In this document: piece by piece, positions 8,804 to 15,961 of the stretch
Layout of the letters: each line of letters starts with the position of its first letter
Position numbering within the stretch: the stretch's first letter is position 1
The notes under the pieces: model-generated
The model's input: the letters and a program-made list of their open reading frames with translations, nothing else
Databases searched by the model: none
Told to the model about the DNA's origin: nothing
Source of the DNA: Planctomycetota bacterium
GTDB lineage: Bacteria; Planctomycetota; PUPC01; DSUN01
Direction: 5' to 3'
Assembly: GCA_035384565.1 (NCBI GenBank)
Contig: DAOOIT010000023.1
Span: 1 to 64,000 of the forward strand
Length of the DNA stretch: 64,000 nucleotides
Position numbers and translations under genes: made by a program

Positions 8804-9529
8804 TTACTCGGCCTCGCTGGCCGCTTGGATTGCTTCGCGCAGCGCGAACGCTCCGTCGAAAAGCGCCTTCCCGATGATCATGCCCTCGACGCCCAAGGCG
8901 GCCACGGCCCGCACGTCGTCGAGGGAGGCGATGCCGCCGGAGGCGACGACGGGCGTGGCCACCGCCGCCAGGAGGCGGCGCAGCGCGCCCAGGTTGGGCC
9001 CGCGCAGGGCGCCATCGGTCGCCACATCGGTGAAGATCAGGGCGCGGAGGCGCATGCTGTCCAGCTTGTGAGCGAAGGCAATGGCATCCACGTTCGATGT
9101 CTCGGCCCAGCCCTCGATGGCCACGCGCCCGTCGCGCGCGTCCACCCCGGCCACAATGCGGCCCGGGAAGCGCTGGCAGATGGCCCGGAGCCACTCGGGC
9201 TCGCGGAGCGCCCGGCTGCCGAGGATCACCCGCTGCACACCCGCCTCGAGGTAGCGTTCGACGGCGGCATCCGTGCGAATGCCGCCCCCGACCTCGATGG
9301 GCACGGGCAGTTCCCGTGCGATGGCCGAAATGATGTCGAAGTTCGTGGGCCGCCCCTCGAAGGCGCCGTCGAGGTCAACCACGTGGATCAGCTCGGCGCC
9401 CTGCTCGGCCCACAGCCGCGCCGCATCGGCCGGGTGGTCGAAGTAAACAGTCTCCCGGTCTGCCCGACCTTGGAGCAGTCGCACGCAGCGCCCGCCGCGA
9501 ATGTCCACGGCGGGGATCACCATCGGCAT
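8804..9529 (-). CDS. hisA: 1-(5-phosphoribosyl)-5-[(5-phosphoribosylamino)methylideneamino]imidazole-4-carboxamide isomerase
   Basis: HisA performs the Amadori rearrangement of ProFAR to PRFAR in histidine synthesis. The protein of 241 residues has the TIM-barrel landmarks PAVDIRGGRCVRLLQG (catalytic Asp), VGGGIRTD, GVDARDGRVAIEG, FTDVATDGALRGPN (second Asp) and VVASGGIASLDDV with GMIIGKALFDG. Two in-frame ATGs occur (9529 and 9523); both give the family N-terminus. It is the first gene of a four-gene leftward operon driven by the promoter at 9563-9592. No other his gene is in the window. Confidence 0.95.
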   Translation of the reverse strand: MPMVIPAVDIRGGRCVRLLQGRADRETVYFDHPADAARLWAEQGAELIHVVDLDGAFEGRPTNFDIISAIARELPVPIEVGGGIRTDAAVERYLEAGVQRVILGSRALREPEWLRAICQRFPGRIVAGVDARDGRVAIEGWAETSNVDAIAFAHKLDSMRLRALIFTDVATDGALRGPNLGALRRLLAAVATPVVASGGIASLDDVRAVAALGVEGMIIGKALFDGAFALREAIQAASEAE

Positions 9530-9562
9530 GGGGGCCTCGCTCGAAAACACCGAATCGCCGTG

Positions 9563-9592
9563 ATTATAGCATGGGCGGGCGCCACGAGTCAA
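9563..9592 (-). promoter_or_regulatory. Promoter of the hisA-serA operon
   Basis: On the minus strand a perfect -35 core TTGACT is followed after 18 bp by a perfect TATAAT. The distance to the hisA start is about 34 bp. Confidence 0.8.
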
Positions 9593-9904
9593 AGCGGCAT
9601 CCCTCCCTGCGCCTAGCCAACATCCCTGGCAGCCCGCGCACGCCGCCATTCAAGGCCTGCCTCCAGTGCGCATGTCACACTGTGAGAGCGAGAGGCGTAA
9701 CTGGGCATGGCCGCTCGCGGAGGGTCACTGATCGCTCGGCCGCCATACCTCCTCACCCCAGTGGGGACGAAGGTCGCTCATCACGGCCTGGCGTTCCCCA
9801 CGTCGCCGCCATTCGGGAGCGCGGGACCCATGCTGCGGCGCCGGCGAGGGCCGCCACATAACCATCTATGCCCCAACGCCTTACGCTCTCCGGCCAGTCC
9901 CGCT

Positions 9905-10022
9905 CCCATAGTTGCTCATCGCACAGATGAGCGAATATGGCCTGAACCGCGAGAATCGCCCGTTCTCGTCCATCTACCCATGCTGTATCACTCTCCCCCT
10001 CACAGGGTTGATACAGCATGGG
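9905..10022 (-). repeat. 118-bp multi-hairpin element, copy A
   Basis: Read on the minus strand, this copy opens with a stem CATGCTGTATCA/TGATACAGCATG around a purine-rich loop. It continues with a short stem CGAGAA/TTCTCG and closes with a third stem around GCTCATC/GATGAGC. Length and order match copies B (21267-21384) and C (27002-27118), and similarity to copy B continues some 60 bp further (GAGCGTAAG, then GGTTA). The first stem differs from B and C in sequence on both arms. Confidence 0.8.
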
Positions 10023-10072
10023 CAGGCGGCGCCCGCCAGCCGTTCGGCACAGGCCCTCCCGCGTCCAACCCC

Positions 10073-10105
10073 AACCTCCCGCGGGTTCGCAACCCGCGGG
10101 AGGTT
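10073..10105. repeat. Perfect palindrome, 15-bp stem
   Basis: AACCTCCCGCGGGTT is followed by three bases and its exact reverse complement. There is no T run, so it is not a typical intrinsic terminator. Confidence 0.85.
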
Positions 10106-10163
10106 CTCGGATTCTGCGTCCAATCTTCCCGGAGGCGAGAGAGGCCGCGGAGCGGCCAAGAGT

Positions 10164-10310
10164 GCGTCCCCACGCAGAGCGTAGGGACGAGAGAAAGGGG
10201 CAGAGCGTAGGGACGAGAAGAGGGGGCAGAGCGTAGGGACGAGAGAAGCGTCCCCACGCAGAGCGTAGGGACGAGAGAAGAGGGGGCAGAGCGTGGGGAC
10301 GAGGGGAACG
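10164..10310. repeat. Five-copy tandem array of a GTAGGGACGAG repeat
   Basis: The core CAGAGCGTAGGGACGAG occurs five times with 24-32-bp spacing; the last copy has one A-to-G change. Two units are preceded by GCGTCCCCACG, which pairs with the core (GTCCCCACGC against GCGTAGGGAC) as a near-perfect 10-bp stem. Read in the opposite frame it spells a VPTLCVGT-like peptide string, but no gene is implied. Confidence 0.85.
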
Positions 10311-10367
10311 TATCGGAACGTTCGGGCGGTGGGGTTCGCTGGTCGGCCACAGGCGCGCTCTGTGTGC

Positions 10368-10385
10368 CCCTGGCGAACGCCAGGG
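10368..10385. repeat. Short palindrome CCCTGGCG-AA-CGCCAGGG
   Basis: An 8-bp perfect stem with a two-base centre, lying 40 bp before the promoter of the next gene. Its role is unknown. Confidence 0.6.
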
Positions 10386-10424
10386 TTCACATCGCAACCG
10401 CTTCGACGTATCCGAACTACCCTA

Positions 10425-10454
10425 TTGACTCCCCTGACTCCGCGGCGCTAGAAT
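10425..10454 (+). promoter_or_regulatory. Promoter for the gene at 10546
   Basis: TTGACT and TAGAAT separated by 18 bp, about 90 bp before the start codon. Confidence 0.65.
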
Positions 10455-10545
10455 ACTGGACGTAAGGGGCGCCGTGCGGGATGGGCCGCCACGCACGGGC
10501 GACCCGCACATTGGAGGAGAGGGGCTGCGCAGAAGGAGGCGCGAG

Positions 10546-11022
10546 ATGAGTGTGCCACGGAGTGTGTTCGGGCTGCCCGTCGTTGCCACAATGGCGGTCC
10601 TGCTCGCGCAGGGCGCGGCCTTCGCTGGTGCCACGGACATCGTGGGCCGCGACCGCTACGATAACCGCGAGCGCAAGCCATCGCGCTACTACGTCTTCCA
10701 GGTGATGGGGGTCAGCGGCGCCGTTACCTTCGAGGTGGTTTCCGACCTCGATGCCCGCGAGCGCTAGAAGGAGTACGACGAGGAGTACAAGAAGGCGGGG
10801 AACGACTGGCTGAAGGCCAAGTACGAGGCGAAGAAGCGCAAGGAGGAGTTCACCGAGCCTCCGCCCAAGGGTCCCAAGCTGATGCGCAAGATGCCTGAAT
10901 CGTTCCGGAAGGAGGAGGACGCGCGCGCCGCCGCCGAGAAGCTCCAGAAGCAGTGGGATGAGGCGCTGGAGAAGAAGTCAGCCAAAGAGGCCGAGGAGAA
11001 GGCTGCCAAGGCCGACAAGTAG
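10546..11022 (+). pseudogene. Small secreted charged protein interrupted by an in-frame amber codon
   Basis: A good ribosome site (AAGGAGG) precedes ATG 10546. The first part (73 residues) has a signal peptide (FGLPVVATMAVLLAQGAAFAG) and then DIVGRDRYDNRERKPSRYYVFQ. It stops at TAG 10765-10767. In the same frame the sequence continues without interruption for 84 codons (KEYDEEYKKAGNDWLKAKYE onward), rich in Lys and Glu and ending KAAKADK before a second TAG, then a terminator. The clean frame and uniform composition on both sides argue for one ~158-residue protein broken by a single base change, for example a CAG or AAG codon changed to TAG. Read-through cannot be excluded. The family was not recognised. 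Confidence 0.6.
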
Positions 11023-11059
11023 GTCTTGCCCACCCAGGGAATCCGTGAAGGCCCCATCG

Positions 11060-11092
11060 CCCGCGGCTGCCGGGTTGCAGCCGCGGGTGTTT
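11060..11092 (+). terminator. Intrinsic-type terminator after the interrupted gene
   Basis: An 11-bp perfect stem CCCGCGGCTGC/GCAGCCGCGGG with a six-base loop is followed by TGTTTC, 38 bp after the stop codon. Confidence 0.65.
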
Positions 11093-11114
11093 CATGCAAA
11101 GACCGCTCGCCTGG

Positions 11115-11161
11115 GAAACTATCTCGGGCTGCGACGCCCGCGTGGGTCTTGAGATAGTTTC
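11115..11161. terminator. Inverted repeat closing the PL11 operon
   Basis: GAAACTATCTC and GAGATAGTTTC form an 11-bp stem around an inner CGGGC/GCCCG stem. It begins at the last base of the leftward PL11 stop codon, and on that strand the 5' arm is GAAACTATC, so a termination or mRNA-end role for the glycan operon is likely. It could act on both strands. Confidence 0.5.
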
Positions 11162-13356
11162 TAACGCCCCCGCGTGGCCGGGTCGTAGCTGAGCATGGGC
11201 ACCTGATAGTAGCCCATCGCCGCGTGAGCCACGTCGAGGCGGTAGAGCGGGTCCTGCATCAGGCAGGGCCTCCTGTCGGCCGCGGGAATGGTGGTGGTGT
11301 AGATGCGCATCTCGCCGGGGAGGGTGGTGATGATCTCCTCGCGCCAGTCGCCGAGCACATCGGCGGTGGCCACATAGGTTCCCTCAATTCGCGGCGCCAG
11401 CTCGCCCCCGCGGAACTTGCGGATTCGACCGCTGTGGAGCAGCTCGCGCTGCGGATCGGCGTCCCAGTAGACGGTCCGCGGGCCGAAGCCCTTCACCTCG
11501 TCCTGCTCGATGGCCTCGCCTTTCGCCGTGTGCATCAGGGCCTAGGAGGCCTGCTTCTTCTCGTCGGTGTCGGAGCTGTAGCACTCGGCGCCGGGGAAGC
11601 GCGGGTCAATGTCGCTGCACAGGCCGCTGGCGTGGACGTGCCGGGTGGGCTTCTGGATGCCCCAGAGAATCTGGCCCGTGGCGGCGTCGGCCAGGCACAT
11701 GCCGTTCCGCGGTTGGCGGGCCTCGATGCCGAAGTAGATTTCGAGGCCCGGCCGCGCCGGGTCCAGATCGCCCAAGTACAGGTGGTCGGGGTGGCCGAGG
11801 CCGGTGGACCACAGGGGCGCGCCGTTGTCGTCGAGCGCGAACGAGCCGAGGATCAACTCGTCGCGGCCGTCCGCATCCACGTCGGCCGCGTGCATCCAGT
11901 GGGCGCCCTGGCCCCAGTAGCGGCGCGGCTCCCTCTCGTTCGACCAGCGCCACAGCTCTCGGAGCTTGCCGGCGTGGAATTCGTAGGCCACGACGACGAT
12001 GAGGTTGTAGGTGCCGCGCTCGACGATGAGGCAGGGCGTCCTGCCATCGAGGTAGGCCACGCCGAGCTGGTTGCGGCTCGCGTAGTTGTAGCCGTTGGGC
12101 CGCCGCAGGAACGGCTCGCGCGAAGGCCAGTCCACGCGGGCGAGCGGCTTTCCCGTCTCGCCGCTGAGGATTGTCAGGTACTCGGGGCCGGACTGCACGC
12201 GGCCGTCGGCGTCGCGCGGGTCGCCTTCGCCGGTCTTGGCGGCGACCTCGGCCTTGCCGTCGCCGTCCAGGTCGTAGACGATGTAGGGCGAGTACCAGAT
12301 GCCCGTCTCGATGGCCGGCCCGAGGTCGTGGCGCCACAGGAACCCCCCGTCCGCGCTGTACGCCTCCAACTTGTAGGGCGTTTCGCTCCGCTTCCAGTAG
12401 TCGTTGGCGGGGTCAATGTTGGTGTTCGGCTGCTTGATCACAAAGTCGAGGCGGCCATCCCCATCGAGGTCGGCGATGCCGACCTTCTGGAAGGTGTGGT
12501 TGCCGTCCAGGCGGATGGAAACGTATTGAGGCTTGGCGACGGCCTTGTCAAGGTCGTCGGTCTTCCCCGCCTCGCGAAGGATGTAGGTGCACTGAGCGGC
12601 CTGAACCGGCGGAGCATCGGTGAAGTCGGTCGTCGTCACGATGGGCTGTTCGTTGAGTCTCTTGGGCTCCTCGCCGCCCGTCGAGCGGTAGAGGTCGAAG
12701 GCCACCGCGGGCGGGTCGCCGTCGAGCGCCCGCCAGCTCACGTGCACCTTGCCGTCTTGCCCAATCACGGCCACGAGGCCGCGGCCGAGCTTCTCGCGCA
12801 CCCGCTGCGTCGCGGAGCCTTCGACCTTCGGCCGCTCGCTGGCCTTGGGCCGCTCGGCGGGCACAATGCTCACGTCGTCCACAAAGGCCAGCACGTCGCC
12901 CTGGCCTACGAAGCGGAGGTAGACCTGATCGCAGTCCTGCGGCACCTCGGCGAAGGCTTCCAGCCTCAGCCACTTGTCGTCGGCTCCCGCGCTCGCCGAG
13001 CCGATGTCCCAGCTCAGGGTCTTGCCCTTCCGGAGAGCGACGACGGCCAGCTCAACCGTGCCCTTCCTGACCTTGACCCAGGCCGTGGCGAGGTAGCATT
13101 CGCCGGGCCTGGCGGGGAAGCGGCCCTCGCTGGAGAGGGCCCAGTCGCGCGGCCCGTCGTGGCGGATGCACATGCTGTGGCCGAGTGAGTGCTGGGCGTC
13201 GGCGGTGCGAACCGCGGAGCCCGCATTGGTGCGCGACCACCATTTCCACCCCAGGGCGCCCTCCCCTGCCCCCTCTTCGAAGCTGGCGTTCGGCACGGCC
13301 AGCTCGGCCGCGGCACAAACTCCAAGCAGGCACAGGCACATCAGCGAAGTTCGCAC
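11161..13356 (-). pseudogene. PL11-family rhamnogalacturonan lyase (YesW/YesX-like), broken by an in-frame amber codon
   Basis: PL11 lyases cut the alternating rhamnose-galacturonate backbone of pectin. A signal peptide (MRTSLMCLCLLGVCAAAELA) is followed by a ~150-residue carbohydrate-binding-like domain (VPNASFEEGAG onward), a fibronectin-like stretch, and the eight-bladed propeller with calcium-type loops (GIADLDGDGRLDF, VYDLDGDGKAEVAAKTGEGD, GTYNLIVVVAYEF). At 11542-11544 a TAG follows EKKQAS, yet the same frame continues ALMHTAKGEAIEQDEV through GDWREEIITT and RIYTTTIPA, which are core family motifs at the C-terminus. One TGG-to-TAG change would explain it; a sequencing error or read-through are alternatives. 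Start is GTG 13356, one base after the upstream gene's stop. Without the last 127 residues the enzyme should be inactive. Confidence 0.8.
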
Positions 13357-13357
13357 C

Positions 13358-14620
13358 TCAACGCCCTCCTGCTGCGGCAAGCGGCGAATGCCCCGGCGTG
13401 CACAGGGGGCCGCATACGCAGACGTAGTTGTCGGCGTCCTGGCCGAGCCTGTCGCGGAATTCGGCCCACATGGCCGGCGTGTCGAGGCACAGGGCGATCG
13501 GCACGTCGGGCCGCACCCGATGGATCTGCTCGACGAGGAAGTCGTAGATCGCCGCCCGGGCCTCGTGGGGCAGCGGGCCATAGCGCTTGCCCTTGAGGAA
13601 CGGCGCCGCGCCGTCCATCGCCGCGGCAAACTCCTCGTCGAGCAGCGCGAAGTCGAGACACGTCCGCGCCGCGGCCTGGTCCATCCACCCGAACATGCAG
13701 AGCGAGATGACATCGGGACGGGTGCGTCGGAACATGAGCTCGATCAACTCGCGGTTCTCGTCGCGCCAGCCCTTGACCGGGATGATGGGCGAGAAGCGGA
13801 AGCGGACATGGTAGCCGGCCTCCTGGCACTTGGCGGCGGCCTCGATGCGGCGGTCCCAGGGCGCGGTCTCCGGCTCGATGAGGGTGCTTTGGGTGCGGGC
13901 GCTCACGCTCCACTGGACGATGGTCTGGCCCTTGTGCGGATAGCCCAGCATGAAGTCCACGTTGTCGCTCTTGCCCGTGTAGAGGAGCAGGTAGTCCTTC
14001 CTCTGGCGGGCGAAGAACTCCACCATCAGACGGGTGGCGTCGTACTCGGGCTCGAAGGCATTGATGTCGGTGCGATTGTCCCACTTGTAGATGGTCTGGG
14101 GCGGATTGAGCTCGCGGATGCGGCGCTCGGCGTAGGCGAGGAAGTCCTCGATGTCCACCGCGATGTGGATGACGGAGCCGAACCAGCAGTAGGCGCAACG
14201 GAAGGGGCAGCCCCAGGCGGTGTGAAACTCCCAGGCGGGCTGGCACACGCGCCCCTCGGCTTTGCGCCAGGCGGGCACGCCGTCGGCGCGGTACTCGAAG
14301 CCGAAGTAGCCGTGGAGGCAGGCGGTGTTGAGCTGGGGGAATCGCTCGAGGCGACGCTGGCGCTCCTCTTTGGTGTGGTGGTTCTTGAGCGTGTTGAGCA
14401 CGATGGGCGGGTCGGCGGGACACGGCACTTCGCCCCATCGGCGGCCCTTGCTCCAGCCCTCGCCGTCCACTAGCGCGGCCAGCCGGGCGTCGGTGACGCC
14501 GCGCTCGACATGGGGACAGTCCATCGCCGCAAGCATCCGCTCGACGCGGGTCACGCATCGCGGGTCGCGCTCGACCTCCTCGGTCACATACACAGCCGGC
14601 GGCTTGAGGCGGCGAAACAT
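13358..14620 (-). CDS. Radical SAM protein of the spore-photoproduct-lyase-like family, paralogue 1
   Basis: The 420-residue protein has the radical SAM cluster motif CPFRCAYCWFG (CX3CX2C) near residue 139, followed by a TIM-barrel with TIYKWDNRTDINAFEPEYD and SVSARTQSTLIEPETAPWDRRIEAA, sequence typical of spore photoproduct lyase and its non-sporulating relatives. A second cysteine group lies at the C-terminus (NYVCVCGPLCTPG), which could bind another cluster or metal. There is no signal peptide, so it is cytoplasmic. It lies 24 bp after its paralogue and directly before the PL11 lyase. The substrate is unknown; DNA repair is not supported by this sugar-degradation context. Confidence 0.75.
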   Translation of the reverse strand: MFRRLKPPAVYVTEEVERDPRCVTRVERMLAAMDCPHVERGVTDARLAALVDGEGWSKGRRWGEVPCPADPPIVLNTLKNHHTKEERQRRLERFPQLNTACLHGYFGFEYRADGVPAWRKAEGRVCQPAWEFHTAWGCPFRCAYCWFGSVIHIAVDIEDFLAYAERRIRELNPPQTIYKWDNRTDINAFEPEYDATRLMVEFFARQRKDYLLLYTGKSDNVDFMLGYPHKGQTIVQWSVSARTQSTLIEPETAPWDRRIEAAAKCQEAGYHVRFRFSPIIPVKGWRDENRELIELMFRRTRPDVISLCMFGWMDQAAARTCLDFALLDEEFAAAMDGAAPFLKGKRYGPLPHEARAAIYDFLVEQIHRVRPDVPIALCLDTPAMWAEFRDRLGQDADNYVCVCGPLCTPGHSPLAAAGGR

Positions 14621-14644
14621 CCGCGGGGCTCCTGGGCGGCGGGT

Positions 14645-15949
14645 TCAGTAGGTATCAGGAATTCCCTGGTCATTGCGGACGGCGACCCTGAAGGGATGGC
14701 AGTCGAGTCTCTTGGCGCCCGGCACGCTCTCGGGGCCGCAGCCGCACACGTAGTTGGTCGCGGTGAAGCCGAGTCTCCTGCCGAAGAGCTTCCACATCTC
14801 GAAGTTCTCGGTCGACAGCGAGACGGGGATTTCGCGGTTCCACTTGCGGATTTCGCCCAGGTAGTGGTCGTAGATCTCGGCCCGCCTGGCGAGAGGGAAG
14901 GGCTGCGTCCGCGTGTCCTTCGTCTCCTCGCGCGCGTCGCGGGCGGCCTGGACGAACTCGGGGTCGAGCAGGTCCTCGCCCAGCCGCCGCGTCATCTCCT
15001 CGATGTCCATCCACATGAAGCAGCAGAGGCTGATCACATCGGGATTCGTCTTTTCGAAGACGAGACGCACGGCCTGAGCGGCATCCTCGCGCCAGCCTCT
15101 CACGGGGATGATGGGCTTGAACTTGTAGCGAATCTGGATGCCCGCGTCCTGCGCCACGCGCGCGGCCTCGATGCGTTGCTCCGTGGTCCCGGTCTTCGGC
15201 TCGATGAGGCGGCTCTGGGTCGCCCCGCTCACGCTCCAGACGATGATCGTGCCGCCGCCGTGGTCCACGCGCCGCATCCACTCGGTGTTCCACGTCTTGG
15301 TGTGGATCACCAGGTAGCGGCCCTTCTTGCGCCCGAAGAACTCCATCAGCGGGCCGAGGGTGCCCAGCTCGGGCTCGAGACACGGCGGATCGCCATCGTC
15401 GTCGAGCAGGTACGTGGTCTGCCACGGGTGACGCTTGATAAGGCGGGCGAGGTGGCGGCAGTAGTCCTCGACATTCACCATCGCAACCAGCAGCCCCCCG
15501 AAGGGGCAGTACCGGCACTGGTGTACACAGCCATTCTGAAGGTGGATGCGCCAGCAGGGGCGACACACTTTGTCGCGGCGGGCGGGGTCGCCCTTGAGGT
15601 TGTAGTTGGCCCAGTTGAACGCCCCGTAGCCCAGCAGCGGGCGGGCGTGCCAGGAGGGGTCGGCGCCCGCGGCCTTGAGGGCCTCGAGGCGTTCCTCGTA
15701 GCGGCTGTCGAAACGGAAGGTGTGGAAGAGCAGAATGGGGTCGCGCACCTCGGTCAGCGTGCCCATCGGCACGCGGTTCTTCAGCAGGCCGCCCTCGCCC
15801 ACCAGGCGCGGCAGGTCGGCATCGCTGAAGACGATGGGCTCGACGGGCCTTTTCAGCGCGCGAGCCACCCCGTCCACGCGAGCGCGGTGGCGTTCGTCGG
15901 CCATCACGCTGTCGTGGATGTAGATGGCCGGCGGGTCAATAGGGTACAA
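14645..15949 (-). CDS. Radical SAM protein of the spore-photoproduct-lyase-like family, paralogue 2
   Basis: This 434-residue protein shares its layout with the next gene: PPAIYIHDSVMAD at the N-terminus, cluster motif NGCVHQCRYCPFGG near residue 139, SVSGATQSRLIEPKTGTTEQRIEAA in the barrel, and a C-terminal cysteine group NYVCGCGPESVPG. The two proteins are clearly paralogues but diverged. Start is TTG at 15949, preceded by GGAGAGAG and giving the conserved N-terminus. It begins 12 bp after the DUF6259 gene, so four genes (DUF6259, two radical SAM, PL11) form one leftward operon. The reaction is unknown. Confidence 0.75.
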   Translation of the reverse strand: MYPIDPPAIYIHDSVMADERHRARVDGVARALKRPVEPIVFSDADLPRLVGEGGLLKNRVPMGTLTEVRDPILLFHTFRFDSRYEERLEALKAAGADPSWHARPLLGYGAFNWANYNLKGDPARRDKVCRPCWRIHLQNGCVHQCRYCPFGGLLVAMVNVEDYCRHLARLIKRHPWQTTYLLDDDGDPPCLEPELGTLGPLMEFFGRKKGRYLVIHTKTWNTEWMRRVDHGGGTIIVWSVSGATQSRLIEPKTGTTEQRIEAARVAQDAGIQIRYKFKPIIPVRGWREDAAQAVRLVFEKTNPDVISLCCFMWMDIEEMTRRLGEDLLDPEFVQAARDAREETKDTRTQPFPLARRAEIYDHYLGEIRKWNREIPVSLSTENFEMWKLFGRRLGFTATNYVCGCGPESVPGAKRLDCHPFRVAVRNDQGIPDTY

Positions 15950-15961
15950 GGCTCTCTCCGT

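Larger units (their letters stand above)
9593..10424. other. Gene-free repeat island
   Basis: More than 800 bp between the hisA promoter and the next promoter contain no supportable gene. They hold one copy of the 118-bp multi-hairpin element (9905-10022), a perfect 15-bp-stem palindrome (10073-10105), five tandem copies of a GTAGGGACGAG motif (10164-10310) and an 8-bp-stem palindrome (10368-10385). Open frames here are accidents of high GC; none has a ribosome site or family motif. Confidence 0.75.

Noticed and set aside
6621..9071. Long open frames antisense to serA/aminotransferase, to the radical SAM/DUF6259 operon (about 14510-17749) and to the large module protein (37241-39871)
   Set aside because: They are His/Arg/Gly-rich mirror frames of well-supported genes, a usual effect of high GC, with no ribosome sites or family motifs.
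10164..10310. Possible CRISPR array
   Set aside because: Repeat units are directly adjacent with variable, related fillers instead of unique spacers of constant length, and no cas gene is in the window.
10546..13356. Reassignment of TAG to an amino acid in this genome
   Set aside because: Several intact genes here end in TAG (HD protein, GH20-like lipoprotein, sulfatase, PaaK-like ligase), so TAG is a normal stop; the two in-frame cases are better read as mutations or errors.
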